Shown here one piece after another: positions 32,962-40,805 of a stretch of 64,000 bases of DNA. The translations under genes and the position numbers were made by a program. The stretch is from contig CANLDA010000019.1 of assembly GCA_947489325.1 (NCBI GenBank), forward strand, positions 1 through 64,000, in the 5' to 3' direction. Source of the DNA: an uncultured Paracoccaceae bacterium. Its GTDB lineage: Bacteria; Pseudomonadota; Alphaproteobacteria; Rhodobacterales; Rhodobacteraceae. Under the pieces are notes generated by a model. It was given only the letters and a program-made list of their open reading frames with translations. It ran no database searches and was not told the DNA's origin. Position 1 is the first letter of the stretch; every line of letters begins with the position of its first letter.

Positions 32962-34351
32962 TGTCGCTCTCCTCTTGTTCTGCTTTCAGGGCCTCAAGAT
33001 CGCGCCACCATGTGCCAAGAATGATTTCTTTGACCTCGGCCCAGGTGCGGTCAAATGTTTCGCGTCCTCTGACATAGGTGTCGCGGTTGAATTCGCGGTA
33101 ATCTGCCTCGTAGATGCCGTTCACCTGTTCGCCAGCCTGACCCACCATCGCTGTCATATCCTGACGATAGGTGGTCATGAAATCGCCGAAATAGGCCTGA
33201 ATGACATTGGCAAGGTCGGTTTGCTGACTGGCATCAAAGCGGGTGATCAGGGCACGCACGGCGTCCCATTCGAATTTCATTTCTGGCAGGCCATCCCGGC
33301 GGCGGGCCGCATTTTCGCCTTCTTCGACGCTGGCAAAAGTGGAATAGAGCATATCGAAAAACCGCCCCGTTGAATCAAACTCTAGAAACGAGGCCCCCAG
33401 TGGCACCAGCAGGATGTCGGCGGCGGCCAAGGCGTTGATTGTCAGGTAACCAAGCGCAGGCGGAGTATCGAGCAGGATGATATCGTAATCATCAACAATG
33501 CGTTCGTTGGTCAAGGCGTTGGTTAGCGCATCCCACAGCGGCCAACTGCGCAACCCCATACGCCAGACCGGAATTTGGAATTCCGCCCAATAGAGATTGA
33601 GCTGTGCGCCCAGCAGGTCGATGTTGGGCCAATGGGTGGGCTGAATGATGTCGCGCGCCGAAACCTTAAGAGATTCTGTGAGGGTTTCATCAAAGGGCAG
33701 GGGAGGGGTGCCCGCCGCGGCGCGAACCTCGTTTTCCTGTTGCACGGTCTGGGCGTAATCTTTGGCGATCAGCGGGAAGGCGGTGGACCACTCATCCGCG
33801 ACCTCACCGCCCATAATTGAGGTGAGAGAGCCTTGGCTGTCCAGATCGATCACCAACACCTTGTACCCATCCAAAGCAGCAGACATCGCAAGGTGAGCGG
33901 TGGTGGTGGTCTTAGAGGTGCCACCCTTGAAGTTGGACACCGAAATGATCTTGGCAGGCAGACCTTCGGGGCGCCATGGCTGGTATTCCTTACCGGCGGC
34001 GCCTTCCGATGCAAAATGGGCGCGCAGGCGCAGGACGTCTTCCAGAGTGAACCATTTGGAATTGCCCTCGCCAGTGCCTTGGGGCAGGTCCGGATATTTC
34101 TTAAGCACCCGGCGGAAATGAGCCGGGGCGACGGGGATGAGGAATTTGCAAATCTCCCAGATTGAAAATCGACGCAACCGCTTTTTGCCATCCGGCGCAT
34201 ATCCGCGACGCGCAAGATCCTCACGGCCCTTGTTGGCGAAAGCCGCGGCTTTTGCGAATCGGGCAGTGTCGATAGGATCAGACAACTTTGCCGCTGCGGC
34301 CGCTGGGTCGATGTTGAAATAGGGGGGGAGGGGGTCTTTGCCTGTGGCCAT
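32948..34351 (-). CDS. parA: Plasmid partition ATPase ParA
   Basis: 467 residues from the ATG at 34351, which has GAGG nine bases upstream; the frame is open further but with no sensible start. An N-terminal DNA-binding part with a MerR-like helix-turn-helix (RFSIWEICKFLI...GEGNSKWFTLEDVLRL) marks the large ParA type that represses its own operon. The ATPase core has the deviant Walker A FKGGTSKTTTTAHLA, then VLVIDLDSQGSLT and the Walker B region YDIILLDTPPALGYLTI. It positions plasmid copies by cycling with ParB. Transcribed away from repA, across the presumed origin. Confidence 0.93.
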   Translation of the reverse strand: MATGKDPLPPYFNIDPAAAAAKLSDPIDTARFAKAAAFANKGREDLARRGYAPDGKKRLRRFSIWEICKFLIPVAPAHFRRVLKKYPDLPQGTGEGNSKWFTLEDVLRLRAHFASEGAAGKEYQPWRPEGLPAKIISVSNFKGGTSKTTTTAHLAMSAALDGYKVLVIDLDSQGSLTSIMGGEVADEWSTAFPLIAKDYAQTVQQENEVRAAAGTPPLPFDETLTESLKVSARDIIQPTHWPNIDLLGAQLNLYWAEFQIPVWRMGLRSWPLWDALTNALTNERIVDDYDIILLDTPPALGYLTINALAAADILLVPLGASFLEFDSTGRFFDMLYSTFASVEEGENAARRRDGLPEMKFEWDAVRALITRFDASQQTDLANVIQAYFGDFMTTYRQDMTAMVGQAGEQVNGIYEADYREFNRDTYVRGRETFDRTWAEVKEIILGTWWRDLEALKAEQEESDNGEA

Positions 34352-34436
34352 CTCGTTTCCTCGGGGATGTTCTGGTTTTTTTGTGATTTTGCCTAATCTA
34401 TAGCATATCGCAAGTAAGAACCGCACATGAAATGAG

Positions 34437-34451
34437 GTTTCGTGACGAAAC
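34437..34451. promoter_or_regulatory. parS-like palindrome upstream of parA
   Basis: GTTTCGTGACGAAAC is the third copy of the GTTTCG-N3-CGAAAC element, 86 bases upstream of the parA ATG. Its position suits both centromere use and control of the par operon. Confidence 0.6.
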
Positions 34452-34479
34452 TCTTCTAAAAAGAACAGCAGCAGACACA

Positions 34480-34843
34480 TAAAAGGTTGTAGAGTCTTTA
34501 GGAACTATAAGAAATTTATTTCTGTATTATTGTTTGAAGTCAACGAGTTACAATAGTTTAGGGACCTGTTTACAGTACCAAGGGAACCTGATTGCGGGAT
34601 AAAGAGCATCCAGATTCAGGAAGAAACGTCCCGATTCGCAGGTTTTGGGGCACCAGAGTCCGGTTAGGCTCTATTTCAGCCCAAAACGGATGTTTCTAGG
34701 TCTTCTCCGTCAAGTGTTTCCTGCAAATGGGTACCTTAAGCGCGGATCTAGTAGGGACTTTTGAGCCAAAGGAACCCACTTACGGGTCCACTTGCGGGGA
34801 AACTCAGGAACCCACAACGCTATTGAAGAGAGGTTCCTTTCGG
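34480..34843. other. Probable replication origin with short direct repeats
   Basis: The stretch between parA and repA starts AT-rich (34480-34560), a candidate unwinding zone. It then carries repeats of the form GGAACC-N4-TTRCGGG: GGAACCTGATTGCGGG (34583-34598), GGAACCCACTTACGGG (34771-34786), a partial GTCCACTTGCGGGGA (34786-34800) and GGAACCCACAACGC (34807-34820). GGTTCC in the opposite sense follows at about 34832. These look like initiator-binding iterons, crowded just before repA as in autoregulated plasmid replicons. Confidence 0.6.
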
Positions 34844-34875
34844 ATCATAATGGCGCAAAAGAATGGGGCAGAGCG

Positions 34876-36060
34876 ATGGACGAGATCCAACGTGAAGATT
34901 TGACAGGCTCGCTGCGTCGTAAGGCGGTGAAGAAGCATGTGGCAGCAATCCATGTCTCTGGCAAGCTGACACTGCTGCAACGCAAGCTGTCCAATGTTCT
35001 GTTGCTGAATGCCTATGACACGTTGACCAGCCAAACCAGTCATCAAATCGACGCGCGCACGCTGTGTCAGATGATCGGGTATAATTCCAATGATATGGAC
35101 ACGCTGAAACAATCGCTGCGCGGATTGGCCGAAACGGTTGCGGAATGGGATATGTTGGACGAAAAGGGCCAACAGGAATGGGGGGTGTCCAGCCTTCTGA
35201 GCTATGCCAAGTTGAAGGGAGGCGTGTGTGAATACGCCTATTCCCACGCCTTGGCGGATAAGCTGCATGATCCCAAGGTGTTTGCACTGATCAATCTGAA
35301 CATTCAGCGCAGGTTTACATCGGGGCATTCGCTGGCGTTGTATGAAAATTGCTATCGGTTCATCCGCACGGGCAGCACGGGGTGGTGGTCGATGGACCTG
35401 TTTCGCCGTCTGATGGGGCTGGATGGGTCAAGCTATTACGAGAGCTACAAACACCTGAACGCCAAGGTGATCAAACCGGCGGTGGCTGAGGTGAACAAAA
35501 CCAGCAATATTTTGATTGAGCCAGAAACCCGCAAGCGGGGCAGGGCGGTCACGGATATCCGGTTTAAAATCCGCGAAAATCCGCAACTGGCCATTCTGGA
35601 CATGGATGACGGCAAAGCGGTGCGCCATGGACCGGTGTATGCGCGGCTGCGCGAGCATGGGGTCAGCGATCGGCTGGCGCGACAATGGATCACCACCCAC
35701 GGCGAGGATCAGGTGGCGGCCAAGCTGGAATACGTCAGCCAACGCAAGAACGTCAAAAGCATGGTGGGATATCTAAGCACGGCATTGAAGGAAGATTTCG
35801 ACGGGACAGAGGAGACGGCGGCCCCGCCCAAACCCACAACCGCGCGTAGCGAGCGCTTGCAACGGATGCAGGCGGTGATTAACGCCCGCACCCCGACCCA
35901 ACGCGACGCCGATCGCCGCATGTTTCTCAGCAGGATCGAAGATGATGTGGCACGCGCAGATTTTGAAAAATACGGATGGGTGACAACCCACAATACCGAG
36001 GCTGTTTACAAATTCTGGGAAGAGGTGTTCCCAGATATTTTTGAGGGCATTGAAGAGTAG
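34876..36060 (+). CDS. repA: Plasmid replication initiator RepA
   Basis: 394 residues from the ATG at 34876; the frame is open to 34792, but that would place the start inside the repeats. The N-terminal part resembles winged-helix plasmid initiators: KHVAAIHVSGKLTLLQRKLSNVLLLNAYDTL, then IDARTLCQMIGYNSNDMDTLKQSLRGLAETVAEWDML and RFTSGHSLALYENCYRFIRTGSTGWWSMDLFRRLMGL, with EPETRKRGRAVTDIRFKI in the second wing. The C-terminal third is variable and basic. It should bind the iterons just upstream to start replication. Divergent orientation from parAB is a common layout for alphaproteobacterial replicons. Confidence 0.88.
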   Translation: MDEIQREDLTGSLRRKAVKKHVAAIHVSGKLTLLQRKLSNVLLLNAYDTLTSQTSHQIDARTLCQMIGYNSNDMDTLKQSLRGLAETVAEWDMLDEKGQQEWGVSSLLSYAKLKGGVCEYAYSHALADKLHDPKVFALINLNIQRRFTSGHSLALYENCYRFIRTGSTGWWSMDLFRRLMGLDGSSYYESYKHLNAKVIKPAVAEVNKTSNILIEPETRKRGRAVTDIRFKIRENPQLAILDMDDGKAVRHGPVYARLREHGVSDRLARQWITTHGEDQVAAKLEYVSQRKNVKSMVGYLSTALKEDFDGTEETAAPPKPTTARSERLQRMQAVINARTPTQRDADRRMFLSRIEDDVARADFEKYGWVTTHNTEAVYKFWEEVFPDIFEGIEE

Positions 36061-36147
36061 TTTCGGCGGCGTCTCTTTTGGGTGATCATTACAAGGCCGA
36101 TTTACCGCGTCTATGGATCACTGGGGTTTGCAAGCGGTGCCCTGCCT

Positions 36148-36167
36148 GTTCGCCATAAGCGGCGAAC
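36148..36167. repeat. Small hairpin after repA
   Basis: GTTCGCC (36148-36154) and GGCGAAC (36161-36167) form a perfect seven-pair stem around ATAAGC. It lies 88 bases after the repA stop. There is no T-run, so a terminator is uncertain. The rest of 36061-36304 shows no gene. Confidence 0.35.
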
Positions 36168-36304
36168 GATAGAAGATCGCCGCATACCCCTTGGTTGGGC
36201 GGGAATCGGATTTAACGGAGTTTTCACGATAGCAGAGCAGGAACCCCAATATTCTTGTGTCATCCGGCAAATAACAAAGCCGATACACAGACATGAGGGA
36301 TGAT

Positions 36305-37432
36305 ATGTTATTGCACTCAAAAAATAGAACAATCTTACGCTCCACATCAATTGCAACTCTGGCTTTGCTCATGGGATGCGGGGACTTGCCACAAGTGTCA
36401 GTCAAAAAGAACTGGGCAAAAACCATCACCAATTATGGGCTTATTCCGATCTATCCAATGCGGGAAAACGTCTATGTTGGTGGCCTGCGTGTGACAGGAA
36501 CCGCAGATGATCCGTTTTCGCTGGGATATCGCAACTTTGGACGTGCGGATGTTTCAGCAACATTGAGCGCAGAGATCAAGGCAATGCCGGAATTGCCGGA
36601 AACAACAAAGGTAACCACTAAAGATGGTAAGGTGACTTTCCCACAAACGGCCGAATACGATATTACGAAGCCGCGCGGGAAATCCAACAGAATGAATTTG
36701 GTTGCGTTGCCATCCATTACCATCGGACGTGTGTCCGGGGCTGATCTGGCGGCAAAGGCCCCTGTGGGGGCCGCTGGCGCTGCGTTTGATGCGGGGTTCA
36801 AGGCCAGCGACAATGTTCATCTTGCACTGGATGGTATCGAAAGCATCGAACTTAGCGACGCGTCAGCATATGAGGCCCTTAAATCGGCGTGCCCAAATTC
36901 CCCTGACGTGACAACCAAGACTGCCTTGCAGGCGTCAATGGCGCAGCTTCCCAAAAAAGCCAAGAAGGCCAAGAAGGATAAAAAAGAAGCACAGAGCCAA
37001 CTGAGCATTGTCACACGTGTGTTTTATGCACGTTCCATTACGTACTCTGCGGATCGCAGCCGGTCCTTTGGCAGTGGTGTGATAGCCAAACAAGGTAAGG
37101 ATTTGCCGAACAATGTGCCGACGCCAACGATAACCTATGCAGCAGATGGGACACCCAATCCTGTGCCTGCAGGATCACATACGCAGCAGCTTGATCAGAA
37201 CGCTCCGGGTGTTGCTGCAAGTTTTATTTACGCAAGCACATCCGGCCTGAGCTTGACGCAGGTTTTTGATCGCCCGATGGCATTTGGGGCTGATGTCATG
37301 TCGATTGAGTTGAAGACAGACGAAAACGGCAAGGTGACATGTGGTGAATTTGTACCGCCGACCAATGGGCCTCGAGCTCTTGGTGCTGGTGGTCAGGTGG
37401 TTATCGACGGCGGTACGGTGGCGTTTGAATAA
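36305..37432 (+). CDS. Lipoprotein of unknown function
   Basis: 375 residues from the ATG at 36305, which has GAGGGA seven bases upstream; 36293 is also possible. The start SKNRTILRSTSIATLALLMGCGD carries a lipobox (LLMG|C). The mature part is beta-rich without a family that I recognise. It has a marked basic patch PKKAKKAKKDKKEAQSQ about two thirds in. The text VTRVFYARSITYSADRSRSFGSGVIAK and ALGAGGQVVIDGGTVAF resembles beta strands of surface proteins. Its TAA overlaps the ATG of the serine protease gene (TAATG, 37430-37434), so the two are made together, and the lipoprotein may present or restrain the protease at the envelope. Confidence 0.75.
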   Translation: MLLHSKNRTILRSTSIATLALLMGCGDLPQVSVKKNWAKTITNYGLIPIYPMRENVYVGGLRVTGTADDPFSLGYRNFGRADVSATLSAEIKAMPELPETTKVTTKDGKVTFPQTAEYDITKPRGKSNRMNLVALPSITIGRVSGADLAAKAPVGAAGAAFDAGFKASDNVHLALDGIESIELSDASAYEALKSACPNSPDVTTKTALQASMAQLPKKAKKAKKDKKEAQSQLSIVTRVFYARSITYSADRSRSFGSGVIAKQGKDLPNNVPTPTITYAADGTPNPVPAGSHTQQLDQNAPGVAASFIYASTSGLSLTQVFDRPMAFGADVMSIELKTDENGKVTCGEFVPPTNGPRALGAGGQVVIDGGTVAFE

Positions 37433-38904
37433 TGAAACCACTATTCAAACCCGCTTTTGCAGCCGCAGTATTTTCCGTTTTCTTTATAGAAGGAGGGCAG
37501 GCGGATCCGTTTGCCCCCTTGTTGGAAAGAGAGTTGCAGCAAGAACTTTTGCGACCTGAGTTCGGTGAGATGAGGTGGCACACCGATCTAACAGACCAAA
37601 GGTACGGGGAGGCGGTGCAAATATTTCTAGAGGATATGGGGACGTCTCTTGATGTCATCAAACTGGAGAAAAAACCGGACAGACTTGATGAAGAGGCATG
37701 GGATGCGTTCACCCCAATGGAACGCGCCATAAACAGTGTGCCGGATGAATATCGGTTGTTTGATGAAGCTGACACCACAAACCCGGCCAAACTTGACGAG
37801 TTTCTAGCAATCATGCAGCAACAATTGCCCGGCGTTTTCACCCCGAAGATCGGGCTTCAGCCGCCGCAAAAGTTGCCAGGTGTGGGGATTTTTCAGCCCC
37901 CCGATATTGAAGGGGAGGATCGAATTGTATTGGCCAATCTGAGATTTGTGCCCGCGCCGGAATATCTTGTACCTTTCGATGATTTTCCGGATCGGGCAGG
38001 TTATCGATTTTATCCCAATGGATTTACCGATGCGGTGCCTCTCTTTTCCCGATCGACGGTCGCGGGGACAAAGGGGAGGGGCTGTGGTGGCGTCCTGATT
38101 TCGCCAAAGCATGTGTTGACTGCGGCGCATTGCATTTCGAAGACGGGCTCAGATTTCTATGAGCGGATTGATGATCAACAAAATCCCATTCAGCCCGCCG
38201 CAGTATCTGGATGGAGCAAGGTTCTTTTGTCCGACAGTTTTCCGATTTTGCTTGCCGTTAACAAGGGGACTACGCCAGGGGCATCGATATTCAACAACAT
38301 AAACATCGGAAACGAGCACCGCGAGAAGCTATACGCACGTAAGGTATACCTGTTTTTTACACCTGATGAGCTGCATGATCGTGCTTGGTTGGAAACACAT
38401 TGGCCCCAAGAAGGCGAAACCTTGAGGCGCGATATTGCGATTATTGAGTTTGACACTCCGGTGACAGGAGAAAAAATCAAATACGCAAGAATTCCAACCG
38501 ACAACACATCTCATGAAGCCTCGCGTATTTCATTTGCAGGGTATGGGTATACCAATAGCAAATCGGCCATGACCCCGTTGGAAAACCAATGGGGATATAG
38601 TCTTCAGGTGACGGGTAATTGGGAAAGAGAGCGCTCATCTAGGTTTTTGTCATGGCGTGCAGATGAGAGGGGCGGGGGTGCGCCTTGTACCAGAGATTCA
38701 GGTAGCGGAGTCTTTAGAGGGTTTCGGTTTGGCATCGAAAATGAGGCGCGAGACCTTCTTGGTATCGTTACCTCGACCAGTTTTTTGAATTACGATCAAA
38801 AAAAACGCCTGCAATGTGGTGTTTGGGAGGGGCAGGCGCTTCTTGTTGCGCCTTTCAAGCCGGCGATTTGCATCTTGACGGACAACGCTGTGATTGGGTG
38901 TTAA
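37432..38904 (+). CDS. Secreted trypsin-like serine protease (S1 fold)
   Basis: 490 residues with a signal peptide ending near GGQADP. About 180 residues of pro-region precede the protease domain. The catalytic triad is visible: H233 in VLTAAHC, D334 in RRDIAIIEF and S423 in CTRDSGSGVF. The last is a variant of the usual GDSGGP, with Ser in place of the second Gly. Cysteines around CGG, AAHC, PCTRDSG and LQCGVW could form the standard disulphides. The protein ends in AVIGC. It probably acts in the periplasm or outside the cell together with the lipoprotein encoded immediately before it. The gene converges on the peroxidase-like gene, 46 bases apart. Confidence 0.87.
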   Translation: MKPLFKPAFAAAVFSVFFIEGGQADPFAPLLERELQQELLRPEFGEMRWHTDLTDQRYGEAVQIFLEDMGTSLDVIKLEKKPDRLDEEAWDAFTPMERAINSVPDEYRLFDEADTTNPAKLDEFLAIMQQQLPGVFTPKIGLQPPQKLPGVGIFQPPDIEGEDRIVLANLRFVPAPEYLVPFDDFPDRAGYRFYPNGFTDAVPLFSRSTVAGTKGRGCGGVLISPKHVLTAAHCISKTGSDFYERIDDQQNPIQPAAVSGWSKVLLSDSFPILLAVNKGTTPGASIFNNINIGNEHREKLYARKVYLFFTPDELHDRAWLETHWPQEGETLRRDIAIIEFDTPVTGEKIKYARIPTDNTSHEASRISFAGYGYTNSKSAMTPLENQWGYSLQVTGNWERERSSRFLSWRADERGGGAPCTRDSGSGVFRGFRFGIENEARDLLGIVTSTSFLNYDQKKRLQCGVWEGQALLVAPFKPAICILTDNAVIGC

Positions 38905-38950
38905 GCTGAAACTAGACGGATGTTTGGGATGGGACTGACGGGCAGACGGG

Positions 38951-40666
38951 TTAATTTAATGCCCCGGCCGCCTGCATCATGCTCTGCATATCAAGGATTT
39001 CGATGCCATTAGGGCATATACTGTCTGCGGGCCTCCAATTGCGCCCCTTTAAAGCTGAATTGAAATAACTGGTTGGGTCATGTTCCAGCAGCCCATAGAG
39101 GGTCTCTGCGACGAGCAATGTTCCGAGGGCACCTAAATGCTGCCCGCTGGCCTGTGTTTCGGCTTCTTTCAGGATATAGAACCACAGAGGAGTCACCTGA
39201 TCGAAATCTCCTGCACAAACTTTAAGGCCGTTTTCCCCGGATGCAATTTCTGCGGGGTTGAGACACGGGATTTGCAGGTCGTGAGCCTGCCGCAGGCTGG
39301 CAACACATCGTTGAGAACTGGGCAGATCAAATTGATGTCCCAATTGCAAAAGTCGCCTTGTTGATCTGTACCTAGCGTTGTGTAACCGGGTCGTCTCTTG
39401 TTCCATACCCTGCCGATGCACCCCCATGTGGGTATCAATTTTATAGGCAGAACGATGTGGCAAGGTTTGTATTGGCACCTGCACAAATCGCATCCAGTCG
39501 ATGGCCCATTTCTCGGGGAGGGAGGGAGCCATTTTGCCATTTGAAAATCGCATGGCGTTTTTTTCATTGCCGGGAAAATCGAACAAGTCTTCAACGCTGG
39601 CGTGATTTTGTGTGGCGTGTTGCGATCCATAACCGAAATTGCTGTTCCAGTCATATTCTGTCCGCGTCATAGATGGCGAAAACTTAAAGGCCGCGAGGCA
39701 AAATTCCAAAGGGAGCGGTAGCTGGTGCGGATTGGAGGGTTTGTTGGTCTTGAAAAACTCCCGGTAAATCCGAGGGCCTCTGACACGTATTTTCGCGAGC
39801 ATGTCTGGATCACAAACTGCGGGTAAAAATGCGTTGATGATCAACCACTGATAAATCCACCGGGTTTGTCGTTGCGTCCAGCGAAATAGGTCATCTTGGC
39901 CGCGCTGTGTTGCCTTGTGCTGGGACTGGGCGTGCTGCGCTATTGTGTTGTGCAGCATCATCCAAGAAAGGTGGAATTGTGAAAGCGCCAGCGCGGCATC
40001 ATTGCGCGTGTCACCAATGATTGCTTTGTGATGTATGATCGCACCGTCAGGATGGATAAAATGATGCCGTACCCGATCAGGAAACTTGTTAAGTTCTTGT
40101 AACGTCAGGTCATTATGACAAAGCAAGTCGTGTAATCGTGGGATGTCATATGCGTGGGCCCCGGTCTTTTGGTCAGAAGATTTTGCGTTTTTGGACATGG
40201 ACCCAAGGCGTAACAAGGCCCGGTTTTCAGGATCTTGAAAATATCTACTTATGTCGAACCCGGATTGACCCATTAGCGGATCATTTCCGTACACACTGGC
40301 AAGATTCAATGAGCCCGTGCGCAAGTTGAACAAAGCGTCAGGTGCTTTGAATTTGCGTGACCCATCGGATGACTGCCCGGGTGCGATACATGCGCAAAGG
40401 TCGTGATCGATGAACTGGGCAAAGTACGTGAACACCGGAGGAATCGCCGAATTCGCACATTCCGGTGCAATGGTTGTACGACACATGGCCTGTGCCAGTT
40501 TGTCGAACGTTGTCTTGCAATTGGGATCTTTGTTCAGATCTGGTGCCTTGTTAAAATAAGAGGCCGAATATTGAAGGTGACAAAGATCAGGTCTGTACCG
40601 TTGCGACAAGGTGCCACCACTATCGGCATTAAGAGAATAAATCAGATCGTCGGTGAAACAAATCAT
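38951..40666 (-). CDS. Animal-haem-peroxidase-like protein lacking the proximal His
   Basis: 571 residues, no signal peptide. The distal side is intact: FAQFIDHDL (D87, H88) and GDTR with R221. The Glu three residues after that Arg, which links haem in mammalian peroxidases, is Ala (GDTRNDA). The usual proximal-ligand motif RFGHS appears as KFSPS (residues 328-332) inside an otherwise matching LAAFKFSPSMTRTEYDWN, so the haem-iron His is Pro. The rest follows the family (SQFHLSWMMLHN, VRGPRIYREFF, LGTLLVAETL). It may bind haem differently or be a non-enzymatic relative. It is preceded on the same strand by the subtilase, 139 bases away. Confidence 0.85.
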   Translation of the reverse strand: MICFTDDLIYSLNADSGGTLSQRYRPDLCHLQYSASYFNKAPDLNKDPNCKTTFDKLAQAMCRTTIAPECANSAIPPVFTYFAQFIDHDLCACIAPGQSSDGSRKFKAPDALFNLRTGSLNLASVYGNDPLMGQSGFDISRYFQDPENRALLRLGSMSKNAKSSDQKTGAHAYDIPRLHDLLCHNDLTLQELNKFPDRVRHHFIHPDGAIIHHKAIIGDTRNDAALALSQFHLSWMMLHNTIAQHAQSQHKATQRGQDDLFRWTQRQTRWIYQWLIINAFLPAVCDPDMLAKIRVRGPRIYREFFKTNKPSNPHQLPLPLEFCLAAFKFSPSMTRTEYDWNSNFGYGSQHATQNHASVEDLFDFPGNEKNAMRFSNGKMAPSLPEKWAIDWMRFVQVPIQTLPHRSAYKIDTHMGVHRQGMEQETTRLHNARYRSTRRLLQLGHQFDLPSSQRCVASLRQAHDLQIPCLNPAEIASGENGLKVCAGDFDQVTPLWFYILKEAETQASGQHLGALGTLLVAETLYGLLEHDPTSYFNSALKGRNWRPADSICPNGIEILDMQSMMQAAGALN

Positions 40667-40750
40667 TCATAAGTCTCCGAGACTTCATGGAAGTACGGCT
40701 GTCAAACATTTTGAAGGTGAAAGATGTGAAAAGCTGTTCAGGCATAACGT

Positions 40751-40790
40751 CTGACCTTCAAATCGAGTAGCACATCAAATTGAAGGTCAG
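40751..40790. repeat. Inverted repeat between subtilase and peroxidase genes
   Basis: CTGACCTTCAA (40751-40761) and TTGAAGGTCAG (40780-40790) are exact complements around an 18-base loop. There is no T-run on the minus strand after it, so an operator upstream of the peroxidase gene is more likely than a terminator. A related GAAGGTGAAAG occurs at about 40713. Confidence 0.4.
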
Positions 40791-40805
40791 AGATGACCGC
40801 GTGTT

